A stretch of DNA of 64,000 nt, taken from positions 200,136,480 to 200,200,479 of the forward strand of contig OZ005648.1 in the NCBI GenBank assembly GCA_963930645.1, given 5' to 3'. Source of the stretch: Salticus scenicus. Lineage: Eukaryota; Arthropoda; Arachnida; Araneae; Salticidae. Positions 51,224 through 60,391 of the stretch are shown in pieces. The position numbers and the translations under genes were made by a program. The notes below the pieces were generated by a model. That model was not told the origin of the DNA, did not search any database, and saw nothing but the letters and a program-made list of their open reading frames with translations. The first letter of the stretch is position 1. Every line of letters begins with the position of its first letter.

Positions 51224-53095
51224 ATGGCTATCAGGCAACATGTCAGAAATGTAATATTTGTGACCCCCTACGACCTTGGAATATTGAGTTACATTTATCA
51301 TTACAATATATATATATATGTCTTTCAAAGCCAATCCTATAATAAACATTTTTCAGACATTTTTTATGATATTATAATGAACAAAATCCAACAATTTAAT
51401 TTAAAAATTAATAAAAAGCCCAAAAAATTTAAAACAAATACTCAATTAATTGTGAATTTTACAAATCAAATATTGAACAGTATTAACATTACGTCTATCA
51501 TTAATGACAAAGAATGTTTGTTTCCGATTAAAGATTTAAATCTATCTCGTACCTTCAAATATCCTCTTCCTCTTGGCAGAAAGATATTCAATTATAATTC
51601 TGTATCTAAGTCTACCTCTTTTACTAACACTGTAACCTGTAAATGCAATGATCCTTCTTTCTCAAAATTTATTGACAGAGACCATGGACACATTATCACG
51701 GGTAATCTCAATATCATTGATAATTATCAATTAAAAAAATTCATGAAATTTGGCACCAAATTTAGACTTCCAGTTAAAACTAGCATTCCACAAATCTTTC
51801 AACAGTTTTCTTATGACCTAGATTTATTTATTTATAAAATATCTATTACTCATAATAAACCTATTGCCTACTTCACTCAATGGAAAGTTTTAGTGTTACA
51901 AAAAATCAAAAATGCATTATTTATCAATTCTTCAAATCTGGTGTTATTTAAAAAATCTGTACTTCTTAACTCAATCAAATCACTACAGGATGACTTTGTG
52001 ATCACTTATGTTGACAAATCACCTAATAATTATGCCATTATTTGTAAATCCTACTATCTCTCTATTTTAAACTCTTCAATCAATAATAGTAACATCTTCA
52101 GTTTAACTAATAATAACCTTATTATTAATAACCGAAAAATACATAATTACTATAAACTACTTCAACTTCCCTTCAATAACTTTAATTATCCTTATATAGT
52201 TCTCATACCTAAGTTTCACAAATCTCCAATTAAATTTCGCACTGTCACTGTTGGGTGTAACACTTATAACAACAATGCTAATAAAGCTCTACTGGATATT
52301 CTAAAACAAATTTACAAATGTACTTGCAAAGTTGATAATTTACACTGTCTTAAAAATAGCTTTCAATTAATTCAATACATCAAATCGCTCGATTCAATAG
52401 ACAATATTATGACTTTTGACTTTCAAGATCATTTCAATAATATTGAGTTATCAGATCTTAGTAATATCATTTACAGTCTTTTTCAAGAATATAAAGCTCA
52501 AATTAATCTTCCTTACAATTTTAAAGCAGAAAAATTTAAAACACTTCTTAACTTTGTTATCCATAATAATTATATCTTCCACAACAACGATATCTATTTG
52601 CAACAATTAGGCATCCCACAAGGAGGTTGTAGCTCCAGTATTTTGGATCTCTATCTTTATTACTATGAAAAGCAAATTTGCAATGATGATGTTCGATTTT
52701 ATCGTTACATCTATGATATTATTGTATTTCATCTCAACGAGAACTCACAAAATGGCTTTACCTTCAATTATCCACCTAATTTAAAGCTAACTCAAAATAC
52801 TCTGACTAATCAATCAATTAACTTTTCAGATCTCAAAATAATCATCGATGGTAATAAACTTTACACAGATATCTATGACAAACGGCAAGATTTTTGTTTT
52901 AATGTAAACTTATTTACACATTTTAATTCATGTCTGCATCTTTCGGTATTTAGAAACATCATCATTAACCATTTATTTCGAATTAATAATTTATGCTCTG
53001 CAAAGTTTGAAAACAAGAATATTAATAAACTAATCACAGCCACTGCTAAAATGGGTTTTCCTAAAAACTTTGTATTCTCTATTTTATATCCTTAA
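51224..53095 (+). CDS. retroelement reverse transcriptase ORF (Penelope-like or related), catalytic box altered
   Basis: An uninterrupted 623-codon ORF. It resembles RT-like hypothetical proteins I recall from cnidarians, molluscs and arthropods. Shared landmarks are: a C-x-C pair at 139/141; DHGHIITGNLNIIDN around residue 155; DDFVITYVDKSPNNYAIIC; LIPKFHKSP at 327-335; RT motif A MTFDFQDHFNNIEL with Asp399; motif B LGIPQGGCSSS around 463-470; and YDKRQDFCF from 551. Motif C should read Y-x-D-D but reads Y495-I-Y497-D498, so the first Asp is Tyr, and catalysis is probably lost. No GIY-YIG or other endonuclease domain is visible, and no LTRs were seen. The first 51 residues look unlike the rest; Met52 (51377) is an alternative start. 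An A-run starts at 53115, 20 bases after the stop. Placement within PLEs is uncertain. Confidence 0.8.
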   Translation: MAIRQHVRNVIFVTPYDLGILSYIYHYNIYIYVFQSQSYNKHFSDIFYDIIMNKIQQFNLKINKKPKKFKTNTQLIVNFTNQILNSINITSIINDKECLFPIKDLNLSRTFKYPLPLGRKIFNYNSVSKSTSFTNTVTCKCNDPSFSKFIDRDHGHIITGNLNIIDNYQLKKFMKFGTKFRLPVKTSIPQIFQQFSYDLDLFIYKISITHNKPIAYFTQWKVLVLQKIKNALFINSSNLVLFKKSVLLNSIKSLQDDFVITYVDKSPNNYAIICKSYYLSILNSSINNSNIFSLTNNNLIINNRKIHNYYKLLQLPFNNFNYPYIVLIPKFHKSPIKFRTVTVGCNTYNNNANKALLDILKQIYKCTCKVDNLHCLKNSFQLIQYIKSLDSIDNIMTFDFQDHFNNIELSDLSNIIYSLFQEYKAQINLPYNFKAEKFKTLLNFVIHNNYIFHNNDIYLQQLGIPQGGCSSSILDLYLYYYEKQICNDDVRFYRYIYDIIVFHLNENSQNGFTFNYPPNLKLTQNTLTNQSINFSDLKIIIDGNKLYTDIYDKRQDFCFNVNLFTHFNSCLHLSVFRNIIINHLFRINNLCSAKFENKNINKLITATAKMGFPKNFVFSILYP

Positions 53096-53140
53096 CCATG
53101 TCTCTGTCAGTACAAAAAAAAAAAAAAAAAAAAAAAAAAG
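51224..53140 (+). mobile_element. non-LTR/PLE-type retroelement insertion in intron 4
   Basis: The mobile unit includes the RT ORF and a poly(A) run at about 53115-53139. The 5' boundary and target duplication were not identified. It is in the same orientation as the host gene. Confidence 0.55.
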
Positions 53141-53197
53141 CTGTGTACACTCTTGTGTATATCAACAAAAAAATTATAAAATAATAAAAGACAATAA

Positions 53198-53278
53198 AAA
53201 AGGTGGTGGTTGGGTGGGCAGATGTTTGATTACGGAGGTGGGGTGGTGTTGTAAGGCTGGATGGTTGGGTGGGTTTGT
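53198..53278 (+). other. G-rich tract between two A-runs, quadruplex-prone
   Basis: GGTGGTGGTTGGGTGGGC, GGAGGTGGGGTGGTG and GGTTGGGTGGG occur within 80 bases. The tract sits just downstream of the retroelement A-run and before a second A-run (53290-53316). Confidence 0.6.
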
Positions 53279-53283
53279 GAAAT

Positions 53284-53317
<34 letters not shown>

Positions 53318-54199
53318 TAGAAGGCTTGTTGCATTTGCTTTGTATTACTAGGCAAACTTTCATTTTCCAATAAAATTTCAGATTTTTCCTTTTTGAGCTG
53401 TCAACTATATTTAATGTTCTAATTATACTGTTATACACAATGTGATCAATCGGTGAATTTCATTGTGGCTTCGTGGTTTCATTGTTCGATGTTAACTGTC
53501 TTCCATATACGAATTAAAAAAAAAAAAAAAAGAGTAAGAAATGAACAAACTTCCCTGGTACATTATATATGAAATAAAAAATCATAATTGAAGTAGTTTA
53601 AAATATTTAAAATTTATTCGGTTTAGATATACCTCCTATTTCAAAGTTAAGAAGCAATCAGGATAAGCTAAACTGCTTATGCACCAGTTAACAATCACAA
53701 ATGTAATATTTATATCCATTATAATCCTGATAAATTCATAACAGTAATTTGAATTCTTCCCAAAAATTAATACGCCAAAAATAAATTTAACTACGTACAA
53801 GCGAGAGAATAAGGAATGCACAAAATTCCCTGATAAATTATTTTGAAATAACAAATCGTATTCGAAGTAGTTTAAAAGTAGCCAAACATAATTTGGTTCA
53901 GTTAGACCTAGTCTAAAGGTAAAAGAATCCAGATAAGCTTAAAATGTTTTTCAGGAAACATAATCATGAATGTTATCAACATATTATTCTTCACAAGAAT
54001 TAAATTATTAAAAAATAAACTTTATTGCTTCTGAGAAGAAGAATTGATCTAAGTTAATTATCTTCTGTGTAAAAATTAATAAAAATAAACAACAAAATTA
54101 TTTAATAGTTCGAATAGTCCTTGCAATAATACAATTAATAATCATAGTAATGTAATATGATCCGTAAAAATGTGAAGTCTTGAAAAGTATCTTTAACTT

Positions 54200-54202
54200 C
54201 TT

Positions 54203-54230
<28 letters not shown>
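54200..54230. repeat. CT microsatellite
   Basis: About 15 CT units ending in TTTCTCGC. Confidence 0.95.
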
Positions 54231-54234
<4 letters not shown>

Positions 54235-54739
54235 AATATTTTTTGTCTTGCTAAGACGCGTACCATACTTCTTACCTGAAGAAGATTAATGGTATATTAT
54301 TTCAATCAAATAAAATAAGATGTAATTTGGTTAAGAGAGAAAAAAACAACAGATTGCACTTGTATTACGTTAGAAGTATGATACTGAATGCATTTTTTTT
54401 TTTTTTTCTATAAAGTCAAAAAGGTTTATCTATTTCTGTCTTTTTGATTTATTTTATTTCTTGATAAATTTTATGCTTTGAAGTTCAGTGCTTGCAATAA
54501 GTTTTACATCTAATACGAAGAAACTATTTTCATTTAATCAATTTGAAAAGAAACGTTCATTATCTTCTATACATTATTCAAACTCCGAACATTAGTCCTC
54601 AGTATGATTAAATTCAATGCTGCCGTATCTTTGCAAATGAATTCCTTGCATGATTTTAATATATTGTAATATATATATATATATATATATACAAAATAGA
54701 CACACATAATTACCCTGATTTTACAACATTCTTACTTTT

Positions 54740-55265
54740 TAACGCTTTCCAACATAGTTGAAAAATGTTTATGATTTCTGGGTGTCAGTCTGTCCATCTA
54801 TTAGTCTGTTTATCCGCGCTCTAACTCCATTAAATATTCGTAGAATTACTTGAAACCGATATATAATGTTCAAGTTCATTATGGGATGTTTCCTTTTGAA
54901 AATAGAGCAAATACTACCCTGGTTTGTGTATAAGGTTACCCAAAAGAATTTAAAAGCATTGCGTTCTATAAGATATATTTCAATACGTTTATTTTGCACA
55001 GATCAAAATGAAATCTGGCATTTATTATTCATACGAATATATTCTATAGAATATAACTTTAAGGTTCACAGGGCCACACAAAAATATTCAGATACATTAA
55101 GGGATATAATTAGAAATTTCTGCATTAACATTTTCGTTTTTAACACTTTCTTACATTGTTTAAGGGTGATAATGACTTGAAATAGTCTATTTATCTGTCT
55201 TTATGTCTGACTGTCCGTCTGTCCGTTTGTTCGCCTCTAGCATCCTTAAATATTTTCAGACTTCT
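54740..55265. repeat. hairpin-core repeat family, two copies in opposite orientation to the main array
   Basis: Imperfect hairpins at about 54741-54770 and 55142-55170 are each followed by CTGTC/CCGTCTGTCCG tracts. Core sequence such as AAAAGCATTGCGTTCTATAAG is the reverse complement of a main-array segment. Confidence 0.65.
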
Positions 55266-55479
55266 CAAAAGTTCTATGGATGGGAACAATGGAAAAGCGT
55301 CTATTTTATATCTCAAATTAATATTGTATGCATTATTGAAATTTTATTTTAAACAGTCATTTCTCTTACTCTTTTCAAACTTCCATGGTGTTTTAAGTTG
55401 AAAATAACATGTTTTTCGAAGAAAGAACTTGCAATAGAATTTTATGGTACAAAAAGGATAAAGAAAAACCATTACGTTA

Positions 55480-56280
55480 AATAAGCTTCATCGATTACAT
55501 ATTATTTTTATCTGCGTAAGCTCTGCTCCTATTTCAGTGGTCAAGATTTTCGCATCACTTATTCTTCACTTTTAATAGCAAACTTTGTCACGCTATAGCT
55601 TCGACGTATTTCATATCCATAAATAAAGTCACGCAACTTACGTATATTACGATTTCGCCTGCTTTCCTTATCATTTATAACACAGGTTTATGTTCCCACA
55701 GAAGTTTATTTTGAAACAATCCTTTTTTAGGAGCAGATATGTTTTCCGAGCGTCAGTTGCGAGAGTTGGTCAATGTCATCTGGAATGCGATTAAGGCTCA
55801 TTATCAATGCATTGTAATGGCCAAAGTACTTATTCCGCCATTATCGTGTACAAGAAATTGCCTCATTAACGAGCCGACATAGAATGTATGTCCCATGAAC
55901 TCGTAGGCGTGGTGAAGGCGCCACCACCCAATGACATAGCTTGATAATGTCACGTGGGTGTCCAGCTATAAAGTTAAGTGGTTGCACAGAGTTGCCCATA
56001 GCAACGTCACCGTAACCAATATAGACTCGCTCATGCACTTTTATATTTTTATTCCAAGAATATTTTACTTTTTGGATTTTATTTATTATTTTTTGACATA
56101 TTGCATTTGCAGGGAAATATAAAAGCAGGCGCAATGAAAAGGCGTGGTTCAAGCAAGTGATGTGTCTGTCTATAGGGCGTGCGTCCAAAATGCGCATCGA
56201 CCGTATATCTGCTTGCCTGCTTGCGTTCAGCTCAGCTCCACTGGTTTATTCAGGAGTGAATTGCCAGATCCGAGCTGATG
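55480..56280. promoter_or_regulatory. candidate intronic regulatory block (intron 4)
   Basis: A stretch of about 800 bases with few homopolymers and visibly higher G+C, unlike its surroundings. It includes GTCACGTGGGTG (E-box CACGTG at 55952-55957) and an X-box-like GTTGCCCATAGCAAC at 55991-56005. Function is inferred only from composition and motifs. Confidence 0.3.
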
Positions 56281-57472
56281 ATTATTGGATTATTTTTCGC
56301 AGAAAAAAGAAGATAGGTGGAAACATACACACACACAAAAAAAAAAAAAATGCTGCTGAATACTGAATGAATAATAATAATGATAAAAGCTGTAACCCAT
56401 ACAAAAAAAGGCCATCTGCAATAGGCGTATCTAATACATATTGTACCTACAACAGTGCAAGGTCTTTTCCGCGTATTATGGAGTATAGAGCAAACACATT
56501 CTTTACAATATGAGAATCCATTATCATATAGGCAATGCTATTGAGGGTAAATTTTATTCTTTGCATTTATTATTTATTTATTTTTTATTTTTTCAACCAG
56601 TTATTTGATTCGAACCTTTTAGCATTATGGTATCGTATCGCGCATTTATGAGTTTGTATATTCATATTCTTCTATTCAGCTTTCTTTGTCCATCTAACTA
56701 TTTTTTCTATAATTACAACATAGAAACCATTTTAGAAAATGTAGGGCCTTTCCTTCCTATTTTATTATATTTTCATTTAATTGTCTTTATCAATTATTAA
56801 TACGTCTGCTGTGCAATTTCAGCTTACAACACTGACTATCCTAAAATCAAATTAACAGCCAACATTTTGGGAGCAATTATTTCTTGGACAAAAGAGCTTT
56901 TGAATTAACTGCTGCGGCAGTCAGAGAATTTTGATCCTCTCTGATGGCATAGGTAGGAATATTTACATAAATAAAGAAAAACTAATTGATAAACATTCGA
57001 TCTCCCCCACCCCACAAGATAAATAAAAAATTAATTAAAATAAATGGCAGATCGTTGATTGTATACTTATGCTGCAACAAGCATATTAGCTGGCTTTTTG
57101 TATCTAAAAACAAAAGTTCTTGAAATCACACGAAAAAGTGATAGTAATAAAAACTTTCGTATAAAACGTCATTAGATGTCCATGTTTGCCGAAAAATAAA
57201 GTTTGAGAGGGTCATACCAAATTTAAATACTTAAAAAATTTCGTTAACGAACATTTTTATATTTAGTAGTTTTATATGTTCTTAAGACGTTGCTATATTT
57301 TGATTAAGTTTTTTACGATGAATCTAGAGTACTCATTCTTCTTGTAGGAAATATTATATGCACTATGGAATTTTTGGTCTTAACACATTTCCAAAAATCA
57401 TTAATGAAGAAAAAAAAAATCAATATATATGTTTCTATCTGTCATAAAAAATCATATTTTCATTTTTTAAAT

Positions 57473-57500
57473 TATTATTATTATTATTATTATTATTATT
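57473..57500. repeat. ATT microsatellite next to TGTGTGTG
   Basis: About nine ATT units then a short GT run. Comparable ATT/TAA arrays lie near 501-525, 4413-4440, 30189-30215, 30737-30770 and 32728-32750. Confidence 0.9.
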
Positions 57501-58411
57501 TGTGTGTGTGTCATTACTTTACAGTATTCCTATTATGTATATTAAATTTTTATTTTGTAGAATATGCAATAAAAATTATAGTATCAGCACCAAATTTCAT
57601 TATATTAATGCTACAAAAAATAAATAAGTAAAATAAAATAAAACAAAAAGCTCATTTCTTTTTTAAATAATGATTCATTTTACTTTCTCTTAATACAGGC
57701 TTATGATGTTTAAAGAGTAAAACTTGGTAACAAAGTGAATGCAATTGCTACAATTATTTATTTTGGGGAGAAAAAAAAAAAAAAAAACACTTAGAGATAA
57801 AAAAAAAAAATATCTTAAAATTACGCTTAACTTTATTAAATAAGCACAAATTAAGTACCTCAAATAAACATAAAAAAAATTAAAAAGAAATTAGCATATT
57901 TCATTATAGTATTGAAGAATTTTAATCATGTATTTTGGAACTATATTCGATAATATCTTTTATAATTTGTTGAATATTAAGCATTTTTTTTTTCATCTTC
58001 TGAAGAAATTATCATAATTTTTTCACGCGTTTTTAATTATATTTTAAGATTATTTTTAAGACTGTTTTTAACTTATTTGAAAAAAGCATAAAAATTTTTG
58101 AAGTAAGAATCATTGATATTTACTAAATAAAAAGTATATATATAATGAAGTTTGGTATTAAAATATTTAAAAATATTATTTTTTCTTATATTTGAACAGT
58201 CACATTCTTATCTTAACACCAGACTCAAAGGGATGATCATTCTAAATTTTTAACCTGATCCCCCCCCCCCCTCCTATTTTCAAAGTTGCAATTTTGTTTG
58301 TTTAATCTAAATGTATCTATTCCCATGGAGGATGAAAATTGTGATCGCATATTAACAATAACCCACGGTGTACCTCTAGTGTAAGGTTTAGTCAATCAGC
58401 CTATGAATCAG

Positions 58412-58847
58412 TTAAGAGCCCGCTTCACTCACCGTCGCCGGAAGCCGAAGCTAATGTTATTCTATGGGAAATTTTCTTTACAAATAACTTATTAACTAAT
58501 ACATATTTTTAAATTCTGTTTTCATAGTCTGAAAATTCCTAACTGTGAAATTGACGGACCTTTTTTAAAAAAGTATTTTTTTAATTTATAAAATTTTATT
58601 TTGAAGCTGCAAAATACGAATTTTCAATACGTGAAATTTTTCATTTTGCAATTTCAAAATAAAATATTAAAAATTAAAAAAAAATACATTTTTAAAAAAG
58701 GTCCATCAATTTAACAGTTGGGAATTTTCTGAATGTGAAAACAGAATTTCAAAATATGAATTAGTTAACAAGCTATTTGTAAAGAAAATTTCCCATAGAA
58801 TAACATTGGCTCGAGATTCCGGCGACGGTAAGTGAAGAGGGCCGTTA
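58412..58847. mobile_element. foldback MITE, about 436 bases, arms near 200 bases
   Basis: Left TTCACTCACCGTCGCCGGAA, TTATTCTATGGGAAATTTTC and GAAATTGACGGACC are mirrored by right GGTCCATCAATTT, GAAAATTTCCCATAGAATAA and CCGGCGACGGTAAGTGAA. It is almost entirely stem with a short AT-rich loop. Confidence 0.85.
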
Positions 58848-58994
58848 AGTACAAAAAATCTAAAAGTGAAGAAAAAGTACGATCATACAAGTACTTCTTA
58901 GAGGAACAAATTTCTCAAAAACTCGACGAAGAGGGAAATTTGTTGTAAGATTGAGCGAGTTACATTTAATGCAAAATTTTTCTCAGGGGTTCGC

Positions 58995-59190
58995 TTGAAG
59001 GACAGCAATAGCTGAGTTAGCAGAGCGTCGAGCTCTAATCAGCGAATTACGAATTCGAACCGACAACGAAAGTCGTGTGCATTAGTGACTACTGTTACGC
59101 GTAGGGCGTAGAATCCGTCGTGGTTGCATTGTCTTCCACGTTTCTAAAATAAATAAATAAACAGTAAAATAAATAAATAAATAAATAAAT
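58995..59190 (+). mobile_element. tRNA-derived SINE, copy 3, with AAATA tail
   Basis: The best tRNA-like head in the window: A box TAGCTGAGTTAGC at 59009-59021 and B box GAATTCGAACC at 59051-59061. Then comes CGTCGTGGTTGCATTGTC, shared with copies 1 and 2, and a tail of repeated AAATA/TAAA (59148-59190). The sequence after the tail (59190-59350) may be a second repeat. Confidence 0.6.
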
Positions 59191-59864
59191 TGGTATGGGT
59201 TGTCGAAGAAGAGAAGCCATCCCCATCACTGAAGATCAAAACTGGGATGATGTGTTTCTGGCCCACCAATAGGGCTACATCCCGACTGTCAGTGGTAGAC
59301 CACTATTGTGACGTTAACCAAACGAACCAACCCAACCTGTTGCATGCTACTGAAGTTAGTCTATATCTAAAAATGAATAGGTGAGATCCATTGTACATCG
59401 CGATTTCTTTTTTCTTTCTTTTCCTTTTTTTCTTTTTTAATTTAACATGATATATATGGATCATTAATACTTATTGGTATTTTTAAATAAAAAATAGTGT
59501 TAATATAAACCTACATCACTTCGTGTAATTAATACTGAACCTATTATTGAAAACGGTTTTTCAAGAAATTCATAAGTTAGAATAATTATTCTTGGAATTA
59601 AAATCAGAAGATTGCAAGATTAAGACGTGTGGCATGAATATCTAGTTATCGAAAATAACTTTTTACTTTAAAGGATTGCTCGAAGGCATATTAGATTTTA
59701 TAATGAGCCTCCGTTCATACACACGTTTCATTGCTACAACGCGACGCAGAAGAAAATATGATCATTCCTTACTCTTGTGTTAAACTAAGTGTTTCTATAA
59801 TGTACTATTTTCTGAGTGACTGCGTCTTCTTCTTGAAGTCAGTTATGTTGGTTGTTTGAAACAG

Positions 59865-60119
59865 GTATGGTTTTCTAACAGACGAGCCAAATGGCGACGA
59901 CATCAGCGAATGAACATGATGAAGCCCGTCAATGGCGTTGTCCCACCTTCTTCTCCAACTCCAAGCCCCAGCCCCGTTCCTTCCCCGGAGCCACCTCTCC
60001 CATCTAGTCAGCAGCCCCAGCCTCCAAGACTCATGGATCACCTACCAAAGATGGGAGGTGAGAACTCAGCTTTTACACCAGCAGCAAGGCAGCCTTCGTC
60101 TTCACCTTCATCAGACTGA
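59865..60119 (+). CDS. eyg: eyegone-like Pax gene, terminal coding exon (homeodomain helix 3, Ser/Pro tail, stop)
   Basis: The acceptor TTTGAAACAG|GTATGG is phase 0. The exon starts VWFSNRRAKWRRHQRMNMM, completing the homeodomain. Trp48, Phe49, Ser50, Asn51 and Arg53 are all present; Ser50 is the Pax-class hallmark and Asn51 the invariant base-contacting residue. A Pro/Ser-rich tail follows (PPSSPTPSPSPVPSPEPP, then SSQQPQPPRLMDHLPKMGG), ending SSSPSSD and TGA at 60117. Visible residues 227-310. Such Pro/Ser/Thr-rich tails act as transcriptional effector regions in many Pax proteins; here that is inferred. A strong donor-like GGGAG|GTGAGA at 60058, inside the exon, could allow an alternative 3' end. 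The tail is short by my recollection of Drosophila Eyg. Confidence 0.93.
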   Translation, partial: VWFSNRRAKWRRHQRMNMMKPVNGVVPPSSPTPSPSPVPSPEPPLPSSQQPQPPRLMDHLPKMGGENSAFTPAARQPSSSPSSD

Positions 60120-60385
60120 CCTGTCCTATTTCAACCGTATGTGATCTCTAACTTTTTTAAATTTCATAAAATTTTCACTTCAAAGTATTATCATTTCTTA
60201 TTGGCCTCCATAAATGGACATATCTGTGATATAGTCTGCTTTGTCAGAAACTAACTGATAGATAAGAAGCAGCTATCAAATCGACTCTTGAGTTTTCAGG
60301 TGATTTTTCCTCCGATCATTTTATCATTTCTGTTCATCATGCAGCATGAGCGACCTACACTCCAAGAACTTCCAAGAAACTGAGT
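60120..60385 (+). other. presumed 3' untranslated region
   Basis: Sequence between the TGA and the first AATAAA. It is less repetitive than the introns and has no tandem repeat. The extent is inferred only from the poly(A) signal. Confidence 0.4.
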
Positions 60386-60391
60386 AATAAA
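60386..60391 (+). terminator. candidate poly(A) signal AATAAA
   Basis: The first AATAAA after the stop codon, 267 bases downstream. It is followed within 25 bases by a GT-rich stretch (GGTGGTATGTGGTAGT) suitable as a downstream element. Other AATAAA hexamers occur near 60750-60785, so a longer 3' UTR is possible. Confidence 0.45.

Larger units (their letters stand above)
50103..59864 (+). other. intron 4, about 9.8 kb, splitting the homeodomain
   Basis: Phase 0 intron after homeodomain Gln46. It contains a TIR element with 54-base repeats, the reverse-transcriptase ORF with a G-rich trailer, a hairpin-core repeat array, a GC-richer block at 55480-56280, a long foldback and a SINE. Stretches 53350-54730 and 56400-58400 show only AT-rich DNA, CT, TA and ATT microsatellites, and homopolymers. 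Confidence 0.7.
1512..60391 (+). other. eyg: eyegone-like Pax transcription factor gene body (5' end outside window)
   Basis: Five exons join in one frame: 1512-1667, 35727-36011, 37401-37445, 49912-50102, 59865-60119. They give 310 residues, or 295 if the cassette is skipped. The product order is RED subdomain, Ala-rich linker, acidic linker, homeodomain with Ser50, Ser/Pro tail. The protein should act in the nucleus as a sequence-specific DNA-binding regulator. Known insect eyg/toe act in eye-disc growth and other patterning and bind mainly through RED and the homeodomain; a similar role here is inferred. All unique coding sequence found in the window belongs to this gene. The only other long ORF is a retroelement. 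Confidence 0.9.

Noticed and set aside
52416..52610. Second ORF inside the RT ORF
   Set aside because: Out-of-frame overlap; motif A and B are in the main frame.
51224..53095. LTR retrotransposon or retrovirus-like copy
   Set aside because: No LTRs, gag, protease or integrase sequence, and the RT motif spacing and flanking domains do not match LTR elements.
58995..59070. Possible functional tRNA gene
   Set aside because: A and B boxes are present but there is no closing acceptor stem, and the sequence continues into a SINE body found elsewhere.
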